Of a stretch of 64,000 nt of DNA, positions 46,121-54,977 are shown one piece after another. The DNA is taken from the NCBI GenBank assembly GCA_040388375.1, contig JAZKBU010000006.1:248001-312000 (forward strand), given 5' to 3'. Each line of letters starts with the position of its first letter. Position 1 is the first letter of the stretch. Source of the DNA: Bacteroidota bacterium (GTDB taxonomy: Bacteria > Bacteroidota > Bacteroidia > UKL13-3). The translations under genes were made by a program, and so were the position numbers. The notes beneath the pieces are model-generated. The model had not been told where the DNA came from. It made no database searches and worked only from the letters and a program-made list of their open reading frames with translations.

Positions 46121-46666
46121 TTAATTACCATTCTCAGAATCCTGAATAGCTTTATCTATCATCTGTTGAACAAGTTGCTTATCTTTTTCATTTAACGATT
46201 GGCGTTGCAGCGCAATTTCTTTAAGCTTATTGTAAACATCTTTTTTTCTAGCCTCTAAAGCAACATAATTTACGAAATTTCCTTTCTCATTTTTGTATGT
46301 TTTGTCGCCTATAACATTTATTTCTACTAAAACTTGATTTAACACTTCTCTGGTTAGTTGTTGAAACCTGGCATTAAACTCGGCTATGTTATTTTCGGCC
46401 TGGCGTTCGCCACTATAGTTTTCGGCTACTTGTTTTATTTGTGTTTGTACAAACGATGCCAGTTTTTGTTTAGCCGTTAACATGGCTTTGCTTTTAGCTG
46501 TTTCCATATCGGTACTCTCACCACTGGCCGTAGCTCTAAAGTATCTATTATTGCCTTCATAACTACTTCCGCTAAATGGCGATTTTACTTCTGTTAAACC
46601 CTTAGGCGCTCCACATGCCATTAACAACATAATACAAATGGAGCTTAATGCTATTATTCTTTTCAT
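46121..46666 (-). CDS. LPP20-family lipoprotein
   Basis: Lipoprotein, 181 aa, with a clear lipobox: MKRIIALSSICIMLLMACG. The mature part has the LPP20-type pattern: YFRATASGESTDMETAKSKA and LTAKQKLASFVQTQIKQVAE. The alpha/beta domain has been related to the fold of H. pylori LPP20. The rest is helical and charged (YNKLKEIALQRQSLNEKDKQ). Its gene begins 2 nt after the sigma-54 activator gene stop and precedes the BamA-like gene by 45 nt, so it may be an accessory lipoprotein of that barrel. It does not look like LptE, which often follows this regulator in other Bacteroidota. Confidence 0.65.
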   Translation of the reverse strand: MKRIIALSSICIMLLMACGAPKGLTEVKSPFSGSSYEGNNRYFRATASGESTDMETAKSKAMLTAKQKLASFVQTQIKQVAENYSGERQAENNIAEFNARFQQLTREVLNQVLVEINVIGDKTYKNEKGNFVNYVALEARKKDVYNKLKEIALQRQSLNEKDKQLVQQMIDKAIQDSENGN

Positions 46667-46668
46667 AA

Positions 46669-47928
46669 CTAATCTTCTAAATCGTATTGTTTAATTTTTC
46701 TGTATAAGGTTCTTTCTGAAATACCCAATTCATTGGCCGCTTTCTTTCTGCGTCCTCTATACTTTTCTAATGCTTTTTTTATCAGTTCAATTTCTTTTTG
46801 TTCTATTGATAAACTTTCAGGCTCCGGATTATGGGTAACTGGAATTTCAATAATATTTGAATTGTTAAAATTTTGAGGATGTATATTACCTTGATTATTT
46901 TGTCCAGATGAATTATTCATATTTTGATACATGCCGGTATTATAAACGTTGTTTATATTATCGTTTGTTTTCATCGCAAAATCAACTGATGAGGGATTAA
47001 CACCTCCTCCGTTCATCATCTCAAAAACAACACCTTTTAAATCGCTTAAATCTTTGCGTAATTCAAAAAGTACTTTATAAAATATGTCTCGCTCACTCAT
47101 TTGGTTGGCATCAGCTACATTGCTCATTAAAGCTGGTAAACCTGCACGTTCTGCTGGCAATACTTGCGATAATTCGTAAGCATTTACGTTTTTATCTTCA
47201 TCAAGTACTGAAAGTTGTTCTGCTACATTTTTAAGTTGACGAATATTACCGGGCCATCTAAAATTGGCTAAAATATTTTGTGCTTCAGCATCTAACATAA
47301 CCGGTTTCGATTTATACTTTTCAGCAAAGTCTGCACTAAATTTTCTAAAAAGTAAATGAATATCTTCTTTACGTTCACGCAATGATGGCACTCTGATAGG
47401 AACAGTGGAAAGACGATAATATAAATCTTCTCTAAACTTACCTTGTGCTGAATAGTCAAGTAAATCTCTGTTGGTTGCTGCTATTACACGTACATCTGTT
47501 TTTTGCGTTTTAGACGAACCTACTTTTAAAAATTCTCCACTCTCCAAAATACGTAATAAACGCGATTGGGTTTCTAATGGCAACTCTCCTACTTCATCCA
47601 AAAAAATAGTTCCACCGCTTACCGTTTCAAAATATCCTTTACGTGTATCTAAGGCTCCTGTAAATGACCCTTTTTCATGCCCGAACAATTCTGAATCTAT
47701 GGTTCCCTCAGGAATTGCGCCACAGTTAACTGCTATAAAAGGGCCATGTTTCCTAGTACTTAATGAATGTATGATTTTAGAAAATGCTTCTTTACCAACT
47801 CCACTCTCTCCATTTATAAGCACAGTTATATCCGTTGGCGCTACTTTTATGGCTGTTTGCAAAGCATAATTGAGCAATTGTGAATTGCCTATAATTTCAA
47901 ATCGTTGTTTAATATCCTGTATGTTCAT
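46669..47928 (-). CDS. Sigma-54 dependent transcriptional activator, no receiver domain
   Basis: AAA+ ATPase that activates sigma-54 RNA polymerase. The 419-aa protein begins almost at once with the central domain: Walker A GESGVGKEA (residues 40-48), the sigma-54 contact loop GSFTGA (87-92) and the Walker B region GGTIFLDEVGELP (about 105-117). The C-terminus ends in a Fis-type helix-turn-helix, KKAANELGISERTLYRKIKQ. It has no N-terminal receiver or GAF domain. The start codon overlaps the end of the MtfA-like gene by 20 nt. In many Bacteroidota it is fixed beside miaB. Its target genes cannot be read from the window; I saw no clear -24/-12 promoter. Confidence 0.92.
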   Translation of the reverse strand: MNIQDIKQRFEIIGNSQLLNYALQTAIKVAPTDITVLINGESGVGKEAFSKIIHSLSTRKHGPFIAVNCGAIPEGTIDSELFGHEKGSFTGALDTRKGYFETVSGGTIFLDEVGELPLETQSRLLRILESGEFLKVGSSKTQKTDVRVIAATNRDLLDYSAQGKFREDLYYRLSTVPIRVPSLRERKEDIHLLFRKFSADFAEKYKSKPVMLDAEAQNILANFRWPGNIRQLKNVAEQLSVLDEDKNVNAYELSQVLPAERAGLPALMSNVADANQMSERDIFYKVLFELRKDLSDLKGVVFEMMNGGGVNPSSVDFAMKTNDNINNVYNTGMYQNMNNSSGQNNQGNIHPQNFNNSNIIEIPVTHNPEPESLSIEQKEIELIKKALEKYRGRRKKAANELGISERTLYRKIKQYDLED

Positions 47929-49222
47929 CTATAATTACTTCTTTATTTTGTATAATGTCAAAACCTGCAATCCCTTTGCTAATGGTAAGTTTCATTGTTG
48001 AAGGAGATATTATGTTTTGATAACCGTTATTGTCTCTAATATCTATTGTTCTGGCGTATGGGTAATCGTTTAAAAATTTATCTTTAAAATAAAACGTAAA
48101 TGATTTAATAGTAGTTCCTCTTTTTCTATTATAGGTTTCATTTATTTCAATTTGGTCGATAGCATGGTAGGTAGTTTGAGGGTTAAAGTTGATATATAAA
48201 CTCAATACAATAAGGGAGAAAAACCCTATGGGTACAAAACCAAATAAACAGATTAACCAATATTCAAATATGTTATGATAAATCATTTTAGGTTTGATAA
48301 ACCTATAGGTCAAACCTATCGTAGCAACGCTTAAAACAAAAACAATAATGACTGCTTCTGAAATATTAATTACTACTTTTTCTAATAAATGTAAATAAAA
48401 AAAGAACCCCATTGCAAAGGTAAAAATGGGTAATTTATAGGACCAATGGGTCCTGTTATATTTATATATTTTTTTTACTTGTTTTGGTAATGGGGTAGTT
48501 AAATTATCATCTTTAAAAAAGCTATTTTCAAACAAATAATCATTGTGTGCATTTAACGGATTTTGATTTAACAATAAACATAAGTGTGCAAATGAGTTAG
48601 GAAAAGCTTGTTTTAATTCGAGTGGTTTTTCAAAAAATGCTTCTAACAATCTTGAAAATATATAATCAAACTCCTGACTTGTTCCCACGTATTTATTGGT
48701 GTTGGGATTTAACTTACTTTCTGTTAAATAAATTTCGTACCAGGTATCAATATAACTTCCAAAATGCTGGTCGAAATAAACGCCATTATTTACTGTTTGC
48801 ACCAATGCCATTCCTAACTGGTAAAAGAAAATATTCTCCCCATCATTGGCTAATAAATGTCCCTCTGAGAACTTCTTCCATGAAACAGCAATTATTTTAT
48901 TGGTATAAGTAACTCCTTCGTTTATGTTATTGCTGTCGCGTAAGGTAAATGCTTCGGGATAAACATAAATATATTCGTATCCTGTTAAAAAAAAACCTTT
49001 TAAACCAAATGTGAGCTGGGCTATGTATGATAATAGTATATAACGCATATCATCTGTTACCTCTATCCCTCTTCCTAAAACTTTTATTTCTCTGTCAATT
49101 TTAAAAACCCTGCTTACAAATTTCTTTTTTGCTTCAGGGTTTAAATTGCGGTAATACAAATTGAATTTTTCAAGCAAAATACCAGCACTTGTGTGTTTAT
49201 TATTTTCTTCGAAAAAATTCAT
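47909..49222 (-). CDS. MtfA-like membrane protein with lost metalloprotease motif
   Basis: 437-aa protein, N-terminal about 215 residues homologous in layout to MtfA zinc peptidases. Recognisable parts are LSYIAQLTFGLKGFFLTGYE and YIYVYPEAF (the VYPxxF strand); GVTYTNKIIAVSWKKFSEGH follows. At the point where MtfA has HExxH (NLIIHEVAHKLDTRNG in E. coli, from memory) this protein has NIFFYQLGMALVQTVNNG. The metal-binding residues are therefore replaced by Y134-Q-L-G-M138, although the surrounding residues and the following helices (FDYIFSRLLEAFFEKPLELKQ) still align. The C-terminal third carries two or three transmembrane helices (about 270-350) and a polar tail. It is probably a catalytically dead MtfA relative, perhaps regulatory. 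It overlaps the sigma-54 activator gene by 20 nt. Confidence 0.72.
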   Translation of the reverse strand: MNFFEENNKHTSAGILLEKFNLYYRNLNPEAKKKFVSRVFKIDREIKVLGRGIEVTDDMRYILLSYIAQLTFGLKGFFLTGYEYIYVYPEAFTLRDSNNINEGVTYTNKIIAVSWKKFSEGHLLANDGENIFFYQLGMALVQTVNNGVYFDQHFGSYIDTWYEIYLTESKLNPNTNKYVGTSQEFDYIFSRLLEAFFEKPLELKQAFPNSFAHLCLLLNQNPLNAHNDYLFENSFFKDDNLTTPLPKQVKKIYKYNRTHWSYKLPIFTFAMGFFFYLHLLEKVVINISEAVIIVFVLSVATIGLTYRFIKPKMIYHNIFEYWLICLFGFVPIGFFSLIVLSLYINFNPQTTYHAIDQIEINETYNRKRGTTIKSFTFYFKDKFLNDYPYARTIDIRDNNGYQNIISPSTMKLTISKGIAGFDIIQNKEVIIDEHTGY

Positions 49223-49239
49223 CCTTATAAAAATATAGG

Positions 49240-50622
49240 TTAGTTAAATTTTACTTCTTCTACTATTTTCCCAATTAAACTGGTAATGGTAACACGCTCA
49301 ATCAGTACTTTTACATATTGGCCTTTTTGGTAATGCTCTCTTGGAAAAATAACTACTTTGTTCTGGTCATTGCGTCCTTTAAAATCGTTTTCCGATTTTT
49401 TTGATTCTCCTTCAATTAATACGGTATGAATGGTTCCTATTTCTCTGGTATTTTTTTCTATACTTACTTTATGTTGCAAGGCTATAATTTCACTCAAACG
49501 TCTGGCTTTTACATCTGCAGGAATATCGTCAGCATATCTGCGTGCGGCTAAAGTACCTGAACGTTCGCTGTATTGATACATAAAAGCAAAATCAAATTGT
49601 CCATATTCAAATAAACTCAAAGTATCTTGATGCTCCTCTTCTGTTTCTGTACAAAAACCTGCAATTACATCTGTAGAAACACCACAGTCGGGTAATACTT
49701 CTCTTATTTTTTCTAAACGTATTTTAAACCATTCTCTGTCGTACGTTCTATTCATCAGTTTTAATACGCGTGTATTACCTGACTGCATAGGATAATGAAT
49801 ATAGTTACAAATATTGTCGTACTTTTTAATGGTGTATAATACTTCGTCCGTAATATCTTTAGGATGTGATGAGGTAAAACGAACACGTAAATCTTTACCG
49901 ATTAAGGCAACTTGCTCTAATAATTGTGCAAAGGTGAAAGTAAGATTTCCTTCTTCGTCTTTTATTTTATAGGAATCAACATTTTGTCCTAATAGTGTTA
50001 CTTCTTTATAGCCTTGCGCATATAGTTCTTTGGCTTCTGCTATAATTGATTCTGGCTCTCTACTTCTTTCTCTGCCTCTTGTAAAAGGAACCACACAGAA
50101 TGAGCACATATTATCGCAACCCCTCATTATGCTTATGTAAGCGGAAACGCCATTACTGCTTAAACGTACCGGAACTATTTCTGCATAGGTTTCTTCACGG
50201 CTTAAAAGCACATTCATTGCTTTTTGCCCATCTTCTACTTGTTCTATTAATCGTGGAATATCGCGGTAGGCATCGGGCCCCACAACAATGTCTATTATTT
50301 GCTCTTTTTCTAATAAATCGTTTTTTAAGCGTTCGGCCATACAGCCTAAAACACCTACAATCATTCCCGGGTTTGTTTTCTTTTGGTGTTTTATTTCGCG
50401 TAAACGACCCCAAACGTGTGCTTCTGCATTATCTCGGATGGAACAGGTGTTTACAAATACTACATCAGCTTTTTGAATATCGTGCGTAGTTTTAAATCCT
50501 TTATCGGCCATAATAGACGCAACTACCTCGCTATCGGCTAAGTTCATTGCACAACCATATGTTTCTATATATAAATTTCGAGTTGCACTTTCTGGTGCTA
50601 TATCTGCTGTTACGCCTCTCAT
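49240..50622 (-). CDS. miaB: tRNA-2-methylthio-N6-dimethylallyladenosine synthase
   Basis: Radical-SAM methylthiotransferase that converts i6A37 to ms2i6A37 in tRNAs reading UNN codons. The 460-aa protein has the N-terminal UPF0004 cluster with three cysteines ([23 protein letters not shown] and GCMAERLK). It then has the radical-SAM cluster in [17 protein letters not shown] (CxxxCxxC) and a C-terminal TRAM domain ending [11 protein letters not shown]. Length is normal. The first gene of the leftward operon with the MtfA-like protein, sigma-54 activator, lipoprotein, BamA-like protein, DUF4271 and hemD. A weak -7-like element (TATATTCG, 50657-50650) lies upstream. Confidence 0.95.
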   Translation of the reverse strand: MRGVTADIAPESATRNLYIETYGCAMNLADSEVVASIMADKGFKTTHDIQKADVVFVNTCSIRDNAEAHVWGRLREIKHQKKTNPGMIVGVLGCMAERLKNDLLEKEQIIDIVVGPDAYRDIPRLIEQVEDGQKAMNVLLSREETYAEIVPVRLSSNGVSAYISIMRGCDNMCSFCVVPFTRGRERSREPESIIAEAKELYAQGYKEVTLLGQNVDSYKIKDEEGNLTFTFAQLLEQVALIGKDLRVRFTSSHPKDITDEVLYTIKKYDNICNYIHYPMQSGNTRVLKLMNRTYDREWFKIRLEKIREVLPDCGVSTDVIAGFCTETEEEHQDTLSLFEYGQFDFAFMYQYSERSGTLAARRYADDIPADVKARRLSEIIALQHKVSIEKNTREIGTIHTVLIEGESKKSENDFKGRNDQNKVVIFPREHYQKGQYVKVLIERVTITSLIGKIVEEVKFN

Positions 50623-50781
50623 GCTGGATTTTTATTTTTATTTGGGCTGCGAATATAAAATAATTATGTCAGTATGGCAGATTATTTAAATATATTTTAC
50701 GAATGGTTCCCTTAAGGTTTAAGCTTATTATTGATTGTGTTTTGGGTTTTTATTGTTGCTGACAATAATATATTTGCCTCT

Positions 50782-51876
50782 ATGATAATTAACGATATTA
50801 TTCAATTATTTGAAGCTTATGCACCTATTCAATTACAAGAAAGCTATGATAATAGTGGATTAATTACGGGCGATAAAAAGGCTGCAATTACCGGTACTTT
50901 AATCACTTTGGATTGTACAGAATCTATTGTAGATGAGGCTATCGCTAATAATTGTAATTTAATTGTAGCTCACCACCCCATTATTTTTAGTGGATTGAAA
51001 AAAATTACAGGCAAAAACTATGTGGAAAGGGTGATTATTAAGGCTATCAAAAATGATATTGCCATTTATTCGGTACACACTAATTTAGACAATGTGAGTG
51101 ATGGCGTAAATGGAAAAATTGCAGAACGGCTTGGATTGCAAAATATTCGTGTTTTACAAAACAAGGCTGGTATTCTTAAAAAACTGGTAACCTTTATTCC
51201 TTCCAGCCATGCGGAACAAGTACAACAAGCTTTGTTTAAAGCCGGGGCGGGTCATATTGGTAATTACAGTGATTGTGGGTTTAGTAACAATGGTACTGGT
51301 AGCTTTAAAGGTAATGAGTTAAGCTCTCCTTTTGCTGGCAAACCAAATGAATTACATATAGAAGAGGAAGTAAGATTTGAAACCATTGTACCTATATACC
51401 TTCAAAATGAAATTATTGCTGCTTTGCTTAAAGCCCATCCCTACGAAGAAGTAGCCTATGATATTATACCTATTGAAAACACTTTTAATGGTATTGGTAG
51501 CGGCCTTATTGGGGAACTGGCTGAAGAAATGAACTCAACTGATTTTTTGAAAATGTTAAAAGAGAAAATGGAACTAACGGTAATTAAATTTACTCCATTT
51601 GACAAACCTATTAAGAAAATAGCTCTTTGTGGGGGTGCCGGGCAGTTTTTGTTGAAACAAGCTATTCAACAAGGGGCGGATGCTTTTATAAGTGCTGATT
51701 TTAAGTACCACGAGTTTTTTGACGCTGAGCAAAACCTTATGATTGCTGATATTGGGCACTACGAAAGTGAAAAATTCACAAAAGAGCTTATGTTTGATTT
51801 AATTATGAAAAAAAATCCTACATTTGCCCTCCTTTTAAGTAAAATAAACACTAACCCAGTAAATTACTATTATTAA
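50782..51876 (+). CDS. Nif3-like dinuclear metal center protein
   Basis: Belongs to the Nif3/YbgI/YqfO family, which forms hexamers with a two-metal site; biochemical role not established (proposed links to GTP cyclohydrolase I and DNA handling). The start is ATG 50782 (MIINDIIQLFEAYAPIQLQE). A TTG-initiated frame 17 codons upstream is less likely. The 364-aa protein contains the family motifs DNSGLITGD, NLIVAHHPIIFSGLKKITG (metal ligands) and AIYSVHTNLDNVSDGVNGKI; the insertion (PII-like) domain lies at about 130-235. The C-terminus has ADFKYHEFFDAEQ and IADIGHYESE with the remaining metal-binding residues. It is the first gene of a two-gene unit with a zinc-ribbon coiled-coil protein. Confidence 0.9.
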   Translation: MIINDIIQLFEAYAPIQLQESYDNSGLITGDKKAAITGTLITLDCTESIVDEAIANNCNLIVAHHPIIFSGLKKITGKNYVERVIIKAIKNDIAIYSVHTNLDNVSDGVNGKIAERLGLQNIRVLQNKAGILKKLVTFIPSSHAEQVQQALFKAGAGHIGNYSDCGFSNNGTGSFKGNELSSPFAGKPNELHIEEEVRFETIVPIYLQNEIIAALLKAHPYEEVAYDIIPIENTFNGIGSGLIGELAEEMNSTDFLKMLKEKMELTVIKFTPFDKPIKKIALCGGAGQFLLKQAIQQGADAFISADFKYHEFFDAEQNLMIADIGHYESEKFTKELMFDLIMKKNPTFALLLSKINTNPVNYYY

Positions 51877-51879
51877 AAT

Positions 51880-52632
51880 ATGTCAATGGCTACAGAAATA
51901 AGCATAGAGCAAAAATTAAAAGCACTGTATAAGTTACAAATTATTGATTCACAAATCAGTAAATTACAAGCTGTACGTGGCGAGTTACCTATTGAGGTGG
52001 CTGATTTAGAGGATGAAATTGTTGGTATGGAAACACGTTTAAGTAACCTGCAAAACGATGTAAAAAGTATTGAGGAAAGCGTTAGCCAAAATAAAACCCG
52101 TATTGTTGATGCCAAAGCATTGGCTAAAAAATACGAAAAACAATTAGAAGGTGTTAAAAACAACCGTGAATACGAAGCTTTAAACAAAGAAATTGAAATT
52201 CAAGGTTTAGAACAACAAGCTGCTGACAAACGCATTAAAAATGCTAACTTCGAGTTAGATCAAAAGAAAGTAGCTATTGATACTTTAGATACAGAATTAA
52301 AAGGTCGTAAACTTGATTTAAAAACAAAGAAAAGCGAACTTGATAGCATTATTGCTGATACTGAAAAGGAAGAAACTGAATTAAACAAAGAACGCGATAA
52401 AGCATTAAAAGTTGCTGACGACCGTTTGGTTACTTCGTACGACAGAATTAGAAAAAGTGTTAAAAACGGAATTGGTGTTGCTGTAATTATGCGTGAAAGT
52501 TGTGGAGGCTGCTTTGCAGGAATCCCCCCTCAACGCCAAGCTGACATTAAATTACGTAAGAAAATAATTGTGTGCGAAAACTGCGGACGTGTATTGGTTG
52601 ACCCTGAGTTAGCTGAAGAGGTTTCAAACTAA
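51880..52632 (+). CDS. Coiled-coil protein with C-terminal C4 zinc ribbon
   Basis: A 250-aa cytoplasmic protein of unknown function. Residues about 10-195 are a long coiled coil (SIEQKLKALYKLQIIDSQIS at the start and ELKGRKLDLKTKKSELDSI). The C-terminal zinc ribbon has cysteine pairs in CGGCFAGIPP and CENCGRVLVDP. It resembles the family of CT398/FlgZ-like zinc-ribbon proteins often found beside Nif3 in Bacteroidota. The start is ATG 51880, 3 nt after the Nif3 stop; a second ATG lies two codons later. It is followed by a terminator at 52653. Confidence 0.87.
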   Translation: MSMATEISIEQKLKALYKLQIIDSQISKLQAVRGELPIEVADLEDEIVGMETRLSNLQNDVKSIEESVSQNKTRIVDAKALAKKYEKQLEGVKNNREYEALNKEIEIQGLEQQAADKRIKNANFELDQKKVAIDTLDTELKGRKLDLKTKKSELDSIIADTEKEETELNKERDKALKVADDRLVTSYDRIRKSVKNGIGVAVIMRESCGGCFAGIPPQRQADIKLRKKIIVCENCGRVLVDPELAEEVSN

Positions 52633-52652
52633 AAAATTTAATTGGTTAATAC

Positions 52653-52679
52653 AAAAAAGCTGCACTTGCAGCTTTTTTT
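52653..52679 (+). terminator. Terminator after the zinc-ribbon gene
   Basis: An A-run followed by GCTGCA, the loop CT, then TGCAGC with a T-run of seven. It lies about 20 nt beyond the stop codon. Confidence 0.88.
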
Positions 52680-52713
52680 ATGCGCTTTAGTTTCTCTTAT
52701 AAGTTTTCTAAAG

Positions 52714-52749
52714 AAAAAGGGCTGCTAATTAAAATTAGCAGCCCTTTTA
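52714..52749 (-). terminator. Terminator after dnaN
   Basis: AAAAAGGGCTGCTAATT (52714-52730) pairs with AATTAGCAGCCCTTTT (52733-52748), leaving a short loop. On the minus strand it lies 21 nt past the dnaN stop. Confidence 0.88.
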
Positions 52750-52769
52750 AATATGATTAGATGTGTTGA

Positions 52770-53891
52770 TTAATAATTATTCAACATCATTGGCATTACA
52801 AGCATTAATAAGTCTTCACCGTCTTCTGTTTCGGTTGGAATAATAACTCCGGCACGGTTAGGTTGACTCATTTCTAAATACATATTACTTGAATCCATAG
52901 AACCGATTATTTCGCTTAAATATTTTGAGTTAAAACCTATTTCTAAATCTTCTCCTTCGTAATTAGCAGGCAATTTTTCTTGTCCTTCGTTTTCGTAGTC
53001 TATATCTTCTGAACTAATGGTTAATTCACTACCTGCAAATTTCAATCTGATTTGGTAAGTAGTTTTATTAGCTGTAATAGAAATACGTTTTACGGCTGAT
53101 TGGAACTCTCCTTTATCAATCGTTAATCTATTAGGATTTTCAACAGGAATTACTGCTTTGTAATCAGGGTATTTTTCGTCTATTAAACGACAGATTAAGC
53201 TAAAATCGCCAAAAGAGAAAAAAGCATTTGATTTATTAAAGTTAACTTTTACTTCGCTCAAATCACCCGGTAACGAGTTTTTCAATAGGTTCAATGCTTT
53301 TTTAGGCATAATGAAACTTTCTTCAACACCCGGCTTCACATCGGTACGTGTGTAACGTACTAACCTGTTTGCATCAGTAGCTACAAAAGTGATACTTTTA
53401 TCGAACAGCTGCACATAAACACCTGTTAAGTTCAATCTTAACTCATCGTTACTGGTAGCAAAAACAGTTTTTGTAATGGCTTTCTGTAAAACACGACTAG
53501 GTATATTAAATGTTTTCTCACTATCAACCTCTGGGTTTTTAGGAAACTCATCACCTTTTTGAACGGTTAACTTAAATTTACCTGTTGCATATTTTATTTC
53601 CATTGAACCTTTTTCAATATTGATTGAAAAAGCCAAAGGTTGATCAGGTAATTGTTTTAATAACTCAATAGTAGTTTTGGAAGGAACTGCCACTGATATT
53701 TCTTCATTAGCATCTACTTTTATGCTAGTGGTCATGGTCGTTTCCAAATCAGTTGATGAAATGGTCAGGTTACCATCTTTAATATCAAATAAAAAATTAT
53801 TCAATATCGGAATAATTGGTTTGGCAACTATTACCCCATCAATCATTGATAAGTGCTTTAAAAGCGTGCTACTATTTACTATAAATTTCAT
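52770..53891 (-). CDS. dnaN: DNA polymerase III beta subunit (sliding clamp)
   Basis: Ring-shaped clamp holding replicative polymerase on DNA. The 373-aa protein is the normal length and comprises three DnaN domains. It starts MKFIVNSSTLLKHLSMIDGVI, then shows LNNFLFDIKDGNLTISSTDLE, VQLFDKSITFVATDANRLVR and EIGFNSKYLSEIIGSMDSS. The end carries VIIPTETEDGEDLLMLVMPMMLN, the C-terminal tail of the clamp. It is not next to dnaA or recF. A TATTTTTG -7-like box lies 17 nt upstream of the start (53915-53908, minus), with no clear -33 element. Confidence 0.97.
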   Translation of the reverse strand: MKFIVNSSTLLKHLSMIDGVIVAKPIIPILNNFLFDIKDGNLTISSTDLETTMTTSIKVDANEEISVAVPSKTTIELLKQLPDQPLAFSINIEKGSMEIKYATGKFKLTVQKGDEFPKNPEVDSEKTFNIPSRVLQKAITKTVFATSNDELRLNLTGVYVQLFDKSITFVATDANRLVRYTRTDVKPGVEESFIMPKKALNLLKNSLPGDLSEVKVNFNKSNAFFSFGDFSLICRLIDEKYPDYKAVIPVENPNRLTIDKGEFQSAVKRISITANKTTYQIRLKFAGSELTISSEDIDYENEGQEKLPANYEGEDLEIGFNSKYLSEIIGSMDSSNMYLEMSQPNRAGVIIPTETEDGEDLLMLVMPMMLNNY

Positions 53892-53963
53892 ACTTTTCGT
53901 AAAGGCTCAAAAATATGTGTGGAAGTGCTGTTATAAAACACAACTTATACACACAACCTGTAA

Positions 53964-54914
53964 TTATTTCTTCAATCCTATTTCTTGTAAGCGTTCATTT
54001 AAATACTCGCCTGCCGAAATGGGTTCATAATGTAATTGGTAAGTAGAGGTAACACAACTTTCTAAACAATCTAAACGTGTTTCGCTACGCGGATGTAAGA
54101 AAAACGGTATGCTATAACGGCTTGCACCCCATTTATCGCGTGGTGGGTTTACCACTCTGTGGGTAGTTGATTTTAATTTATTATTGGTTAAACGTTGTAA
54201 CATATCGCCAACATTCACTACCAATTGCTCCGGTAATGCAGTAATGGCAATCCACTCACCTTGTTTGTTAAGCACTTCCAAGCCTTCTGCACTTGCACCC
54301 ATTAGCAATGTAATCAGGTTTATATCTTCGTGTTCGGCTGCTCTTACCGCACTTTTGGGTTCATTGGTAATTGGCGGGTAATGAATTGGGCGAAGGATTG
54401 AATTACCATTTTTGATTTTAGCATCAAAATAAAGCTCATCTAAGCCTAAATATAAAGCAATAGCACGAAGCATATGTTTACCTGTTTCTTCTAATTGTTT
54501 GTATGCTTTGATTCCATACTCGTTAAAAACGGGTAATTGTGGTACAAATATATTATCGGGATATTCGCTTCTAATGGGATCGTTGCCTTCTACCTCCTGG
54601 CCAAAATGCCAAAATTCTTTTAAATCACCTTCACTACGTCCTTTGGCATGTTCTTTCCCAAAGCCCACATAACCACGTTGTCCGGCAATAGCAGGGTCTT
54701 CGAATGAAACTTTAATTTCAAGTGGCAAAGCGAAAAAATTTTGTACTTGTTCATATAATGTATTGGATGTGGTTTCTTCTAAAAGATGTCCTTTAAGCGC
54801 CACAAAGCCTATTTCTTCATAAGCTCTTCCTAATTCCTGCACAAATTTTTCTTTGCGTTGAGCATCTCCGCTTAAAAAATCATTTAAATCAATTGATGGT
54901 ATTCCTGCTTCCAT
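53964..54914 (-). CDS. 2-oxoglutarate/Fe(II)-dependent oxygenase, isopenicillin-N-synthase-like
   Basis: Non-heme iron oxygenase of the DSBH superfamily; the substrate cannot be read from the sequence. The 316-aa protein has the N-terminal DIOX_N region (IPSIDLNDFLSGDAQRKEKF and EEIGFVALKGH). The jelly-roll domain follows with the HxD...H metal site (AAEHEDINLITLLMG supplies HxD; the distal His is in KSTTHRVVNPP) and the 2OG/substrate Arg-x-Ser in SRYSIPFFLHP. This matches the IPNS-like family in length and motif spacing. It stands alone beside dnaN, transcribed leftward 72 nt upstream of it. A role in beta-lactam synthesis is not implied. Confidence 0.88.
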   Translation of the reverse strand: MEAGIPSIDLNDFLSGDAQRKEKFVQELGRAYEEIGFVALKGHLLEETTSNTLYEQVQNFFALPLEIKVSFEDPAIAGQRGYVGFGKEHAKGRSEGDLKEFWHFGQEVEGNDPIRSEYPDNIFVPQLPVFNEYGIKAYKQLEETGKHMLRAIALYLGLDELYFDAKIKNGNSILRPIHYPPITNEPKSAVRAAEHEDINLITLLMGASAEGLEVLNKQGEWIAITALPEQLVVNVGDMLQRLTNNKLKSTTHRVVNPPRDKWGASRYSIPFFLHPRSETRLDCLESCVTSTYQLHYEPISAGEYLNERLQEIGLKK

Positions 54915-54977
54915 TGTTTGTATGTTTTAAAATGCAATTATACTAATTTATGCTGTAAAGTTAAACTAACAAAATGC

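Noticed and set aside
50731..50781. TTG-initiated extension of the Nif3-like gene
   Set aside because: Family members begin at the MIINDIIQLFE-type sequence, and the extension has no homology signal or good start context.
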